Shown here one piece after another: positions 25,339 to 34,844 of a DNA stretch of 64,000 nucleotides. The stretch lies in NCBI GenBank assembly GCA_965263455.1, contig CBDHHN010000002.1:715461-779460 (forward strand), in the 5' to 3' direction. The position numbers and the translations under genes were made by a program. The stretch is from CADEDH01 sp965263455. GTDB lineage: Bacteria > Actinomycetota > Acidimicrobiia > Acidimicrobiales > SZUA-35. The notes beneath the pieces were generated by a model. It worked only from the letters and a program-made list of their open reading frames with translations, had not been told where the DNA came from and did no database searches. How positions within the stretch are numbered: the first letter of the stretch is position 1; the number at the start of each line of letters is the position of its first letter.

Positions 25339-26121
25339 TCAGAGGGCGCTGTAGCCGCCGTCGAGTTCGATGGCGGTCCCGCTGTGGTAGCGGGCGGCGT
25401 CGCTGGCCAGGTACACGGCCAGACCGGCGATGTCGTCCGGGGTCCCCCAGCGGCGGATCGGCAGGCGGTTGACCACCCGCTCGTTCAGCTTGGGGTTGTT
25501 CTGACCGGCGATGTTCATGTCGGTGGCGATGAAGCCGGGCATGATGGCGTTGGCCCGGATCTGCCATCGGCCAAGCTCGACGGCCATGCCCTTGATGACC
25601 GAGATGGTGGCCCCCTTGCTGGCCCCGTAGTGCTGGCGGGCCGGGTTGCCCCGGAGGGCCTGGAGGCTCGACTGCCCGATCAGTGACCCTCCCGGTTCGC
25701 CCGCCTCGGCCCGTTCCTTCATCTGGCGGGCCGCCTCACGCAGGGTGAAGAACATCCCGTCGAGGTTGACGGCCAGGACCCGGCGCCACTCCGTCTGGTC
25801 GAGTTCGAAGACCGACGGCGGACCGCCCGAGATCCCGGCATTGGCCACCGCGGTGTCGAGGCGACCCATGTCCTCGACCACGGCCGACATGGCGGCGTTG
25901 ACCGCGCCCTCATCCGAGACGTCCACGTTCATGGCGCCCGCCCGGTTGCCGTGGCGGGCCAGGCGCTCGACGGCCTCGGCGTTGCGGCCGTCGTCGATGT
26001 CCCAGATGACGACGTCGGAACCGGCCTGGGCCAGACCATCGGCGATGGCGAACCCGATGCCTCGACTGGCCCCGGTCACGAGCGCCACCTTGCCCGACAG
26101 GTCGAACATGGGGTTGGTCAC
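25339..26121 (-). CDS. Short-chain dehydrogenase/reductase
   Basis: 260 residues. GTG start at 26121 overlaps the TauD stop (GTGA) and has GAGGAGG upstream; an ATG at 26109 is the alternative. ALVTGASRGIGFAIADGLAQ, VANAGISGGPP, S...YGASKGATISVIKGMA, and a C-terminal SGTAIELDGGYSAL typical of FabG-like SDRs. Confidence 0.92.
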   Translation of the reverse strand: MTNPMFDLSGKVALVTGASRGIGFAIADGLAQAGSDVVIWDIDDGRNAEAVERLARHGNRAGAMNVDVSDEGAVNAAMSAVVEDMGRLDTAVANAGISGGPPSVFELDQTEWRRVLAVNLDGMFFTLREAARQMKERAEAGEPGGSLIGQSSLQALRGNPARQHYGASKGATISVIKGMAVELGRWQIRANAIMPGFIATDMNIAGQNNPKLNERVVNRLPIRRWGTPDDIAGLAVYLASDAARYHSGTAIELDGGYSAL

Positions 26122-26996
26122 GAGGCCTCCTCGAGGATGGGGGTCCGCCGCAGGGTCCGGGGCTGGGTCTTGTCGAAGGGCATCCGGGCGTGGGCCACCA
26201 TCAGGTTGTCCCAGATGACGAGGTCGCCGGGCCGCCAGTGCTGATGGAGGGCGGCGATTTCGCCCTCCCGGGCCTGGAGATGGTCGTAGATCCGCTGGTA
26301 GAGGGCGATGCCGTCGTCGCGGTCGATGCCGCGGAAGTCGCACGTGCTCTGCGACAGCAGCAGCGCCTCGCGGCCGGTCTCGGGCTGGCGCCAGACCCAC
26401 GGCTTCCAGTCACGCTGCGAGCCCGGGGTGGCGGTGTCGGGGTGATCCCAGTCGCGGTACCGGCGTTCGGCCAGCTTCACCGCGTCGTACAGGTGGAAAC
26501 AGTCGATGCCCCGCACCTGGTCCCGGATCTCGTCGGGCAGTGAGTCGAGGGCGGCGACCCCGCTGCGGAACCGGGTCTCGCTGCCGGAGTCCGGCACCTC
26601 GATGGCGTACAGCATGAGGGCCTTGAGCGGCTCGGAGTAGAAGAGGTGGTCGTGGTGGTAGTCGAGGCGGCCTTTGCCCAGAATCCCGTCGCTTCGGGTG
26701 TTCGACACGTACATGTTCGGGTTGGGTGCCGTGGCGCCGTCCGACCCGCTGCCGCCGTCGCCGCCCCGGTCGGGGGACGTGCCGTAGGCGCCGCGGGCGG
26801 TGGGGGCGCCGATGGCGCCGGCGATCCGGAGCTGTTGGGTCTCGGTCAGGTCATCGATGTGGGCGTAGAGCAGGGAGTGTTCGACGAACAGTTGCCCGAT
26901 CCGGGCGATGACCTCGTCGTCGGCGATGGCGGTGGCGTCGAGGCCGAGCAGTTCGACCCCCAGGCCGCCGGGTAGGGGTCGGGTCTCAAGCGGCAC
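26118..26996 (-). CDS. TauD/TfdA-family Fe(II)/2-oxoglutarate dioxygenase
   Basis: 292 residues. GTG start at 26996 with GGAGGA 7 bp upstream, overlapping the deacetylase stop by 11 bp. HxD metal site in LDYHHDHLFYSEPL, distal His in LVIWDNLMVAHARMPFD, and a 2-oxoglutarate-binding Arg in RTLRR near the end. Family members hydroxylate sulfonates, aryloxyacids, carnitine precursors and others. Glu/Gly-poor loop at about residues 85-110 is specific to this protein. Substrate not predictable. Confidence 0.9.
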   Translation of the reverse strand: MPLETRPLPGGLGVELLGLDATAIADDEVIARIGQLFVEHSLLYAHIDDLTETQQLRIAGAIGAPTARGAYGTSPDRGGDGGSGSDGATAPNPNMYVSNTRSDGILGKGRLDYHHDHLFYSEPLKALMLYAIEVPDSGSETRFRSGVAALDSLPDEIRDQVRGIDCFHLYDAVKLAERRYRDWDHPDTATPGSQRDWKPWVWRQPETGREALLLSQSTCDFRGIDRDDGIALYQRIYDHLQAREGEIAALHQHWRPGDLVIWDNLMVAHARMPFDKTQPRTLRRTPILEEAS

Positions 26997-27822
26997 GCTG
27001 GGTCCTCCGGAACTCGTCGGCCACGTCCTCGATGGTGCGGAAGGCCACACCGTCGGCGGCGGCCATGTGGTCGATCAGGCGCTCGAGCATGAGCATGCGG
27101 CTGCCGCGGCCGATGCACTGGGGATGGAGGCAGAGGACGAACACGCCGTCGCCGAGCCGCTCGACCAGGTAGTCGAACTCGGCGGCCCAGATGTCGAACA
27201 CGTCGTCGGGCGGGCGGAGGCCCTCCTGGCGGGGCCGGTCGGGGCTGAAGTACGGCCAGTCGTCGAGCGACCAGTCGAAGGGGACCTCGACCAGGTCGAC
27301 GGGGTCGCCGAAGTGGTGGGGGCCGTCGGTGTGGGCCACGTCGCCCTTGCGGACCCAGGTGGGCTGGACGTCGTGGGGCGACATGGAGGAGTCGTAGGAG
27401 TAGCCGTACTCCAGCATCAGATCGATCCACCGCTCGCCGAGGTTGCCGCCGGCCAGCCGGCTCCCGATCGGGGGTTTGCCGGCGATGCGTTCGATGGCGG
27501 CCATGCCCTTTTCCAGGATGGCCCGCTCGTCGGCCTCGTCCCGCTTGCTCGTCGGGCCTTCGTGGCAGTAGCCGTGATAGGCCACCTCGTGCCCCTCATC
27601 GGGGATGCGTCGGCACAGGTCGGGCCAGGTGTCGATGGTGTGGCCCGGGGTGAACCAGGTGGTGGGGACGTTCCTGGCCGCGAACAGGTCGAGCAGGCGC
27701 GGGGCTCCGACGGCGCCGAACTCGCCCCGGGCGATCAGGTTGGGCGAGCGGGTGTTGCGGGCCCCGCCCGACCAAGAGGAGATGCCGTCGAAGTCGACGG
27801 AGAGGCAGACCGAGACGGTCAT
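26986..27822 (-). CDS. Polysaccharide-deacetylase (NodB fold) family protein
   Basis: 278 residues, no signal peptide. SVCLSVDFDGISSW supplies the metal-site Asp, and VAYHGYCHEGP the His pair; GYSYDSSMSPHD and a C-terminal FVLCLHPQCIGRGSRM follow. Cytoplasmic members of this group include PuuE-type allantoinases and imidases rather than cell-wall deacetylases, which suits a catabolic operon. ATG 27822 follows AAAGGA and overlaps the LLM stop. Confidence 0.88.
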   Translation of the reverse strand: MTVSVCLSVDFDGISSWSGGARNTRSPNLIARGEFGAVGAPRLLDLFAARNVPTTWFTPGHTIDTWPDLCRRIPDEGHEVAYHGYCHEGPTSKRDEADERAILEKGMAAIERIAGKPPIGSRLAGGNLGERWIDLMLEYGYSYDSSMSPHDVQPTWVRKGDVAHTDGPHHFGDPVDLVEVPFDWSLDDWPYFSPDRPRQEGLRPPDDVFDIWAAEFDYLVERLGDGVFVLCLHPQCIGRGSRMLMLERLIDHMAAADGVAFRTIEDVADEFRRTQRAA

Positions 27823-28661
27823 CGGCTGGTCCTTTCGATGAGGTCGTCGTAGCCGTCGAGGGCGGCTCGCATGCGATCGCCGTCGAAGGGTGGGATGCCG
27901 ACGATGATGCGGTCGGGGGCGGCCGCCTCGATGTCGGGGAGGTGGGCCGGGTCGGCGATGAGCACGGTGACCGACGGCTCCCGGCCTGCGGCCCGGGCCA
28001 TCTCGCGGTAGGCGGGGATGTGGTCGACCAGGCCCGGCACGTCGGATCGCGGGAACCAGCCGTCGCCCCACCGGAGCGCCCGCTGGGCCGCCCCCGGCCA
28101 GGTGCCCCCGACCAGCACCGGCGGGTGGGGGATCTGGAACGGTTTGGGCCACGCCTGCATGGGCCCGAAGTCGACGAACTCACCGTGGTACTCGGCCGTG
28201 TCGTTGGTCCAGATGGCCTGCATGGCCTCGATGCGCTCGCGCAGCACCTTGAACCGCCGTTCCGGGTCGGTGCCGTGGTTGCGCATCTCCTCGGCGTGCC
28301 AGCCGGCGCCGACCCCGAACAGGAAGCGGCCTCCGCTGACCTGGTCGATGCTGGCCACGAGCTTGGCCGTCTGGATCGGGTCGCGCTGCATGGCGAGGCA
28401 GATCCCGGTCCCGAGGCCGATCTCGACCTCGGCCGTGGCCGCGGTGGCCAGGTACACGAACGGGTCCATGGCCCGGTAGTACATCTTGGCCAGCCGGTCG
28501 GGGCCGTCGATGGCCATGGCGCCCGCATCCCCGATGGGGATGTGCGAGTGTTCGGCCACCCACAGCGACTCGAAGCCACGACCGGCCAGCTCGACCGCGA
28601 GCGGCGGCCCGGCCATGGCGTCCTCGGTGGGGAACAGCAGTCCCCCGATGGCGATGCTCAT
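27819..28661 (-). CDS. LLM-class F420-dependent oxidoreductase
   Basis: 280 residues; TIGR03619-like: GGRFLFGVGAGWHAEEMRNH, PPVLVGGTWPGAAQRALRWG, DGWFPRSD. Starts inside the TetR stop and begins the catabolic run. Homologous at family level to the LLM gene at 21779-22696 but clearly divergent. Confidence 0.92.
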   Translation of the reverse strand: MSIAIGGLLFPTEDAMAGPPLAVELAGRGFESLWVAEHSHIPIGDAGAMAIDGPDRLAKMYYRAMDPFVYLATAATAEVEIGLGTGICLAMQRDPIQTAKLVASIDQVSGGRFLFGVGAGWHAEEMRNHGTDPERRFKVLRERIEAMQAIWTNDTAEYHGEFVDFGPMQAWPKPFQIPHPPVLVGGTWPGAAQRALRWGDGWFPRSDVPGLVDHIPAYREMARAAGREPSVTVLIADPAHLPDIEAAAPDRIIVGIPPFDGDRMRAALDGYDDLIERTSR

Positions 28662-29314
28662 TGCTCGGTCCTTTCCGGTCGTGGGTCCGATGTCGGACGG
28701 CGAAGCCCGTCGAGGAAGAGCGAGGCCTCCAGGTCGCCGCGCCCGACCGGTGTCTGCCCGGGGTCGGCGAGGTGGAGGAAGGCACGGCCTCGGAGGAGTC
28801 CGAGCAGGGCGGTGGCGGCCGAGGTGGCGTCGACGTCGTCCCGGAGGTCGCCGGCGTCGATGGCGTCCTGCACGTAGAGCCCGACCCGCTCGATCGTCTG
28901 GCGGTTGAAGGCGGCGATCCGGTCGCGGATCTCGGGCACGGCACCCAGCGACTCGCCCATGACCACATACAGGGCCCGGACCGCGGGCGAGGCGTCCTCG
29001 ATCCGGGCCAGGAAGGCTTCGATGTAGCGCTCGAGGACCACGATCGGCGGGCCGGCGGGAGCGACCCGCTCCCGGTTCTCGGCCACGATCGATTCGAAGG
29101 TGGCGTCGAGCACGGCACCGAGCAGGTCGGCCTTGGAACCGAATCGCTTGCTGACCAGGGCGCCGGTGAAGCCGGCCCGAGCCCCGATCTCGTCCAGGGT
29201 CGTCCGCACGTAGCCCCGCTCGGCGAACAGCTCGGTGGCTGCGTCGAGGATCCGGGCCCGCGACTCCTCCCGCCGTTCGGCTTGGGTTCGTCGGGGGGCG
29301 GTGGTGGTCGACAT
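28658..29314 (-). CDS. TetR-family regulator, first gene of the catabolic operon
   Basis: 218 residues. HTH at about 18-65: RILDAATELFAERGYVRTTL, GARAGFTGALVSKRFGSKAD. C-terminal domain has FLARIEDASPAVRALYVVMG as in TetR_C groups. Its stop overlaps the next start, and the divergent flavin enzyme is 82 bp away, so it probably autoregulates the operon and the divergent gene. Confidence 0.9.
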   Translation of the reverse strand: MSTTTAPRRTQAERREESRARILDAATELFAERGYVRTTLDEIGARAGFTGALVSKRFGSKADLLGAVLDATFESIVAENRERVAPAGPPIVVLERYIEAFLARIEDASPAVRALYVVMGESLGAVPEIRDRIAAFNRQTIERVGLYVQDAIDAGDLRDDVDATSAATALLGLLRGRAFLHLADPGQTPVGRGDLEASLFLDGLRRPTSDPRPERTEQ

Positions 29315-29396
29315 GCGGCTCCGGGGGCCTTAGAAGATAGTTAGCGGCCAACAACTTAGTGGGCTAGCGTCGCGGTGTCGACCCAGTGCAGGCAGG

Positions 29397-30602
29397 ATGA
29401 CCATGACGACGACCGACCCCGACACCGGCATCGGCTCGCCCCCGATGAACCTCGACGAGCTTCGGGCCGCGGCCCATTCGTTCGTGCCCGAGCTGCGGGA
29501 CCGAGCCCAGGAGTTCGACGATCTCCGGCAGCTGCCCCAGGACATCGCCGAGCGGATGGCGGTGGCCGGGCTCTACCGGATCTGCGCCCCGGTCGGCGCC
29601 GGCGGGCTCGGCCTGGGCGCCCGGGGCCTGTGCGAGGCGGTCGAGATCCTGGCCACCGGATGCGGGTCGGCCGCCTGGTGTGCCTTCATCGCCTCCACCA
29701 GCCACCTCAACATGGCGGGCGCTACCGAGTCGTTCCGGGCTCGGGTGGGCCACGATCCCGCCCTGGTGGTGGCGGGTGTGTTCTCCCCCAGCGGCACGGC
29801 CAGGGCGGAGGCCCGCGACGGTGCGGACGGCTACGTGGTGAACGGACACTGGCGATGGGGGTCGGGGTCCCACAATGCCCACTGGATCTCCGGAGCCCTG
29901 ACCGAGGTCGACGGCGACGACACGCCGATCGAGTCGTCGACGATCAGCCGGGTCTGGCTCCACCCGGACGAGATCGAGATCCTCGACAACTGGCACGTGA
30001 CCGGTCTTCGGGGCACCGGATCGAGCGACTTCGTGGCCCGGGATCTGTGGGTGCCGGCCGAGCGGGCGATCACGAGCGCCCAGCACAGCCCCTTCGCCGA
30101 CGATCCGATCTACCGCTTCCCCTCCTACGGGCTGCTGGCGGTGTCGACCGGCGCCATCGCCGTCGGCATGGCCCAGGCCAGCCTCGACGAGATCGCCCAC
30201 GTGGCCCGATCCAAGACCCCCAACGGGAGCCGGCGGACCCTGGCCACCCGACCGTTGGTGCATTTCCAGTTCGCCGAGGCCCAGACCAAGCTGCGGGCGG
30301 CCCGGGCCCTGCTCTACACGACCATCGACGACGTCACCGCCAGGACGGAGGGTCAGGCCCCGACCGTCGAGGACCGGGTTGCCGTGCGCACCGCCAACTG
30401 CCATGCGGTCCACACCTCGACCGAGGTGATCGATCAGGCCTTCTCCATCGCCGGCGGCACCTCGGTGTTCGAGTCCTCACCCCTCCAGCGGCATCGCCGC
30501 GATGTGCACGTTGCGGGCCAACACATGATGACGGCCGACTCGGTGATGGAGCTGGCCGGCCGGGTCATGCTCGGCATGGACGAGGCCGGCGCCGGCCTCT
30601 GA
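29397..30602 (+). CDS. Acyl-CoA-dehydrogenase-fold flavin monooxygenase (HsaA/HpaB-like)
   Basis: 401 residues. N-terminal helical domain (AAHSFVPELRDRAQEFDDLR, MAVAGLYRICAPVGAGGLGL), middle beta domain (GVFSPSGTARAEARDGADGY, VVNGHWRWGSGSHNAHW, LRGTGSSDF) and C-terminal domain (IDQAFSIAGGTSVFESSPLQ then RHRRDVHVAGQH). The RW.W.SG pattern and C-terminal HxxxH tail resemble two-component flavin hydroxylases rather than true acyl-CoA dehydrogenases. It should use reduced flavin from a reductase, which is not encoded nearby. Divergent from the TetR-led operon. Confidence 0.85.
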   Translation: MTMTTTDPDTGIGSPPMNLDELRAAAHSFVPELRDRAQEFDDLRQLPQDIAERMAVAGLYRICAPVGAGGLGLGARGLCEAVEILATGCGSAAWCAFIASTSHLNMAGATESFRARVGHDPALVVAGVFSPSGTARAEARDGADGYVVNGHWRWGSGSHNAHWISGALTEVDGDDTPIESSTISRVWLHPDEIEILDNWHVTGLRGTGSSDFVARDLWVPAERAITSAQHSPFADDPIYRFPSYGLLAVSTGAIAVGMAQASLDEIAHVARSKTPNGSRRTLATRPLVHFQFAEAQTKLRAARALLYTTIDDVTARTEGQAPTVEDRVAVRTANCHAVHTSTEVIDQAFSIAGGTSVFESSPLQRHRRDVHVAGQHMMTADSVMELAGRVMLGMDEAGAGL

Positions 30603-30659
30603 CGGCGGGCCCGACCGTCGGCGGTACCCGGTGGCGGCCACGACCGCCGAACGGCAGGT

Positions 30660-31217
30660 TCAGCAGGCCGACGCCGTCATGGTCGAGTACGTGTCGATGA
30701 CGGCCGCATGCCGTTCCTCGGGGGACCGAAGACTGTCGGCTCCCCAGGTCACGGTCACGACGAGGCACGATTCGGGGAGCAGGTGAGCGGACCGGCGGGG
30801 GTTGTCGAGATCGAACCGGTGACCGGGGCTGACCTCGTCGCCATAGTCGATGGCGGCCTGGAAGAACCCGGGAAAGCCCGTTTCGGCCTCATCGGCCGAG
30901 GGGTACCGGTGAATCGAGACGTTGACGACCGGGCCGGCGGCATCTGCCGGCTCGAGGAAGAGCTTCTCGCAGATCTCCTCCGGGTAGGCGTCGGGCACCT
31001 CGCCCTGGAGCCAGCTCACCGAGTTGACCGGCTCACCGCCGAGCGGGGAGAGATCGACCGGCGACGTATCGAGGGAGTCGGCCAACACCGCCTCGGCTGG
31101 CACGCACGGTTGCGCCTCGCTCGACCCGAACAGGAACGACCCTCCGGCGACGGCGATCCCCACGACTGCGAGTCCAGCTACCGCGGCCAGTGCACTTCTC
31201 GACAGATCGACCTGCAT
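30660..31217 (-). CDS. Hypothetical exported or membrane-anchored protein
   Basis: 185 residues, ATG 31217 after GGAG. A single N-terminal hydrophobic segment (ALAAVAGLAVVGIAVAGGSF) serves as an anchor or signal. The rest is soluble with three Cys (PCVPAEA, EICEKLF, ESCLVVTV, plus the terminal Cys). No family recognised. Confidence 0.7.
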   Translation of the reverse strand: MQVDLSRSALAAVAGLAVVGIAVAGGSFLFGSSEAQPCVPAEAVLADSLDTSPVDLSPLGGEPVNSVSWLQGEVPDAYPEEICEKLFLEPADAAGPVVNVSIHRYPSADEAETGFPGFFQAAIDYGDEVSPGHRFDLDNPRRSAHLLPESCLVVTVTWGADSLRSPEERHAAVIDTYSTMTASAC

Positions 31218-31459
31218 CTCTTCGTCTCCTCGGTTGGCCTGTGACCCTTGTGACGGATGGGGCGCCGGTTCGTCTGCGGCCTCCGCGTTCATCGATGTGT
31301 TGTCGTAGGGCGGGCTGGACCTTCGCCCTCGGCGGGGCGCGTAGCCTCCGCGATCGCCTTCAGCTGATCGGCGAGCTCGGAAACATCGGGCGATCCCCCT
31401 ACCACGCTCATCACGAGGGCAAAGACCTCGTCGTTCGACGCAGCCGTCGGCTGGCGCGG

Positions 31460-32944
31460 TTACGGCGCCAGCGTCGCCATCCCGATCGACGGCACCGGCC
31501 GCTCGAAGGTGACGCCCGGCAATCCGTGACGATTACTGACAGGCAGAGCCTGACCACCGCCCACCAGCACCTGCGTCGACCCGCCCCCGTCGAGGTTGAC
31601 AGCGTCGACGGCACCGTACTCGGTGAGGGCAACGGCGAGATCGCGCAGCGTTACTCCAGGGGGCTCCCCGTGGCGGCGCTCCTTCGCGCCGACACCGGAG
31701 GCGGCCACCACCACGACATCGCCATCGGCCCGCACCCCGATCCCGATGCGGGCCGCCATTGCCGAGTCGACGTCCGGGTCGAACCGCGACGGCAGGATGA
31801 CATTGCCAGCACCGCCGCTACCGAAGGTCTCGTCGACCATCACGCCCTGGTCGATACGAGGCCGGCCGTCGACGACGAGAAGCGGTCCGTTCTGCACGAC
31901 TTGACGCCACCGCTCGCCGGAACGCCACACGTAGCGAACCCTGGTATCGGTCATGACGAGGTCGAGCAGCTCGGACGCCGCCCGAGCGCCATCCAGCCGG
32001 ATCTGCATGCCGTTCTGCGGTACGGGCACATCGGTCGTGGCAACGCCAACGATGTGCCCGTCCACGATGTTGATCGCAGTGGCGTCGAGTCCGAGGGGTT
32101 TCGAATCCCGTCCGACGGTCACGGCGACGCCGTGCTCGGTGGTGCCGTCCAGCGGCACCTCGAGCCCACCAGGCAACACCAGGGCAAGCTCCGACGGCGC
32201 AACGGAGCGAGCGGTCCACGTACCGTCGGCCCGCTGCAGAACGGCGCCCCGTCGATGGATCGGCGGGCGTTGAACCTCGCCATCGGCCACGGCGAGACCG
32301 TAGGGCCGACCGATCCGACTGTGGGGCGTCAGGGTGTCGGATGAAACATGAACGAAGAAGGCGGCGTTGAACAACAGGTCGGCGCGGTCGCGCTGCGCAC
32401 GTTCGGTCGGCAGAACACCGGGATCGAGCATCTCGCCATCGACGATTCCCAACACCGAAGGATCACCCGATCGTCGCAGGGCCGTGGCGGTGACGAGGAA
32501 GGCCTCGGTTGAGGAGAGCAGGTGCTCGTACGGCCGCAGCGAGCCGCGGAGCTGGACCCGGCCCTCGTCGAGGGTGAGGACACCAGCGCGCAGCCCCTGA
32601 CGAGCCACGGCGAGACGCAACGAGTTCGCCGCCACCATCTCCTCGCCTCCGAGGTCCGCCTTGGCCCGCTGCGCCAGTTCCCGGTCGGCTCGCTCGTCGG
32701 CGTCGCCGGCGAGCAGGTAGAGCAACCCGGACCGCTCCTGAAGGCGCGAGGCGTGATACAGCGCAAGGAGCTCAGCCTCGCGTGCCCCTCCCCGAGCGTC
32801 GACGAACCGGAGCGCACTGGCCGGCACGACGGCACTCGTCCAGTGCTGGAGGTGCCCGGACCGAGCGTCCACGGTGGTCGTCACATCGAGCCGACGCCAA
32901 AGCTCCGCGGCCGTCGGCTGCTCGACTGGCTGACGGTCGATCAT
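31460..32944 (-). CDS. Phosphodiester glycosidase (NAGPA-domain) protein
   Basis: 494 residues, ATG 32944. The C-terminal half (about 200-490) carries the NAGPA hallmarks: LFNAAFFVHVS, a calcium/substrate loop and DAVNLDGGGSTQVLVGG. The domain removes GlcNAc from phosphodiester-linked sugars in eukaryotic homologues and occurs in bacterial envelope-glycan hydrolases. The N-terminal 200 residues are an unassigned helical region. No signal peptide is visible, odd for this domain. It is the last gene of a sugar ABC transporter operon, 10 bp after the permease stop, so it may process the imported glycan. Confidence 0.82.
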   Translation of the reverse strand: MIDRQPVEQPTAAELWRRLDVTTTVDARSGHLQHWTSAVVPASALRFVDARGGAREAELLALYHASRLQERSGLLYLLAGDADERADRELAQRAKADLGGEEMVAANSLRLAVARQGLRAGVLTLDEGRVQLRGSLRPYEHLLSSTEAFLVTATALRRSGDPSVLGIVDGEMLDPGVLPTERAQRDRADLLFNAAFFVHVSSDTLTPHSRIGRPYGLAVADGEVQRPPIHRRGAVLQRADGTWTARSVAPSELALVLPGGLEVPLDGTTEHGVAVTVGRDSKPLGLDATAINIVDGHIVGVATTDVPVPQNGMQIRLDGARAASELLDLVMTDTRVRYVWRSGERWRQVVQNGPLLVVDGRPRIDQGVMVDETFGSGGAGNVILPSRFDPDVDSAMAARIGIGVRADGDVVVVAASGVGAKERRHGEPPGVTLRDLAVALTEYGAVDAVNLDGGGSTQVLVGGGQALPVSNRHGLPGVTFERPVPSIGMATLAP

Positions 32945-32954
32945 GATCCGTCCC

Positions 32955-33839
32955 TCAGCCCTTGAGGCCCTGGTTGGAGACGCCTTGGACGATCCATCGC
33001 TGGCCGATGACATAGATGACGAGAAGGGGAATGATGGCCACGACCGACGCAGCCATGAGCAGGTCCCAGTCAGTGCCGTGCTCGGACTGGAACGTCGTCA
33101 GCCCGAGGGTGACGGTTCTGAGTTCCTCGCTGGTGATGTACAGCACCGGCCGGAGGAGTTCATTCCAGTTGTTGATGAAGGCGATGAGGAACAAGGTCAC
33201 GGTGACGGGCAGGGTCAAGGGCATGTAGATACGCCAGTAGATGGTGAAGATTCCGGCACCGTCGATGGCGGCGGCCTCTGCCAGGTCGTCAGGCACCGAG
33301 CGGAACGCCTCCCGGTAGAGGAACGTGCCCAGGGTCCCGACCAGCCACGACGGCACGATCAGCGGCAGGTACGAATCGGCCCAGCCCAGCCAGTCGATCA
33401 GGATGAACTCGGGAATGATCGTGACCTCGACGGGCACGATCGACGACACGAGCAACGTGGCGAACAGCAGATCACGTCCCCGGAACCGCAACTTGGCGAA
33501 GGCGAAGCCGGCCAACGATCCCGTGATCACCTGGCCCAACGCCGTCAGCGTGGCGATGAACACCGAGTTGAGCAGGAACCGGATGAAGTTCTCATCGATC
33601 AGCACCTCGCGATAGACGTCGAATCGCTGATCCGTCCACAACAGGTCTGGGTTGAGGCTGGGCGGAATGTCGAAGACCGAACCCGGAGACTTGAAACTGG
33701 TGATGACCATCCAGATGAACGGAAAGACGTTGAGGATGGCGATGCCGGCCAACAACGCGTAGGTCGCGGTCGTGCCCGATACCGACGCGAGGCGGGCGAG
33801 GGGAGCGGTCGTCGCCCGTCGGCTGGTTGGCTCAGCCAT
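32955..33839 (-). CDS. Sugar ABC transporter permease (MalG type)
   Basis: 294 residues, six predicted helices; EAA loop EAAAIDGAGIFTIYWRIYMP and C-terminal QRWIVQGVSNQGLKG typical of MalG/CUT1 permeases. Overlaps the upstream permease by 8 bp. Confidence 0.95.
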   Translation of the reverse strand: MAEPTSRRATTAPLARLASVSGTTATYALLAGIAILNVFPFIWMVITSFKSPGSVFDIPPSLNPDLLWTDQRFDVYREVLIDENFIRFLLNSVFIATLTALGQVITGSLAGFAFAKLRFRGRDLLFATLLVSSIVPVEVTIIPEFILIDWLGWADSYLPLIVPSWLVGTLGTFLYREAFRSVPDDLAEAAAIDGAGIFTIYWRIYMPLTLPVTVTLFLIAFINNWNELLRPVLYITSEELRTVTLGLTTFQSEHGTDWDLLMAASVVAIIPLLVIYVIGQRWIVQGVSNQGLKG

Positions 33840-34725
33840 TGGAGATCCTTGTCTGTCGGCCCTGCCACCAGAACGACAGCCAGCCCAGCAGCCCGACAGC
33901 TACGACCAGCACGACGGCCTGGGCCGATGCGTAACCCATGCGGCCGAAGTTGAAGGCGTTCTTGTAGATCGAGAACGCCAGGGTCTCGGTGCCGTTGTTC
34001 GGTCCGCCACCGGTCAGCGCGAAGGTCACCTCGAAGGTCCGGAACGAGTCGATCAAGGTGATGATGAAGACGAAGAACGTGATCGGCGCCAGCGATGGCA
34101 GGGTTACGAACCGAAACTGCTGGAACCGGCTTGCGCCATCCACCCGTGCGGCCTCGTACAGCTCCCTGGGAACCGCCTGGAGGCCGGCCAGGAAGATGAT
34201 CATCTGGAATCCCATCACCTTCCATATCGAGACGAAGGCCAACGCCGGCAACGCCCAGGTCGAGTCAGAGAGCCATGCGGGCGGGTCGGTGATGCCGAAC
34301 GTGTCGCGCAGCGTCGAGTTGAGGATCCCGAAGCGGGTGGCCAAGATCCAGCGCCAGGCGAAAGCGGCGGCGACCATTGTCGTGATCCAGGGCAGGAAGT
34401 ACATGGCCCGGAAGAACGCGATGCCGGGAAGCGAACGGTTGAGCAGCACGGCCAGCAGCAGTGCTCCGATCATGACGCCAGGCACGAAGATCGCGCTGAA
34501 GATCACCGAGTTGGTGGCGACCTTCCAGAACAGCTCGGAGCCGAACATCTCCCGGTAGTTGGCGAGCCCAACCCACTCCGGGGAGGTTCGAACGTTCCAC
34601 CGGGTGAAGCTGGCGAAGACGGCGACAAGACTTGGCCCCAGTCGGAAGACCAGCAGGCCCAGCATCATCGGCGCAATGAAAAGGTACGGCGCGAGCCGCG
34701 ATCTGGTCGGAATCGTTCCCAGCAT
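33832..34725 (-). CDS. Sugar ABC transporter permease (MalF type)
   Basis: 297 residues. Six or so helices; EAA motif YEAARVDGASRFQQFRFVTL PSL, and GGPNNGTETLAFSIYKNAF typical of CUT1. ATG 34725 follows GAAGGAC. No ATPase gene is in the cluster; a shared MsiK-like ATPase elsewhere in the genome is expected for this subfamily. Confidence 0.95.
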   Translation of the reverse strand: MLGTIPTRSRLAPYLFIAPMMLGLLVFRLGPSLVAVFASFTRWNVRTSPEWVGLANYREMFGSELFWKVATNSVIFSAIFVPGVMIGALLLAVLLNRSLPGIAFFRAMYFLPWITTMVAAAFAWRWILATRFGILNSTLRDTFGITDPPAWLSDSTWALPALAFVSIWKVMGFQMIIFLAGLQAVPRELYEAARVDGASRFQQFRFVTLPSLAPITFFVFIITLIDSFRTFEVTFALTGGGPNNGTETLAFSIYKNAFNFGRMGYASAQAVVLVVAVGLLGWLSFWWQGRQTRISNG

Positions 34726-34844
34726 GTCCTTCGGTTCCCCCTTGAGGGCCGGGGGGAACCTCGAACCTACAGCTCGTGGTTCGCCCCCGGCCTTTCGTGG
34801 TGGTGTCCAACGGCACCGTGGTCGGTGCGGGACCCAGCCCCGAC

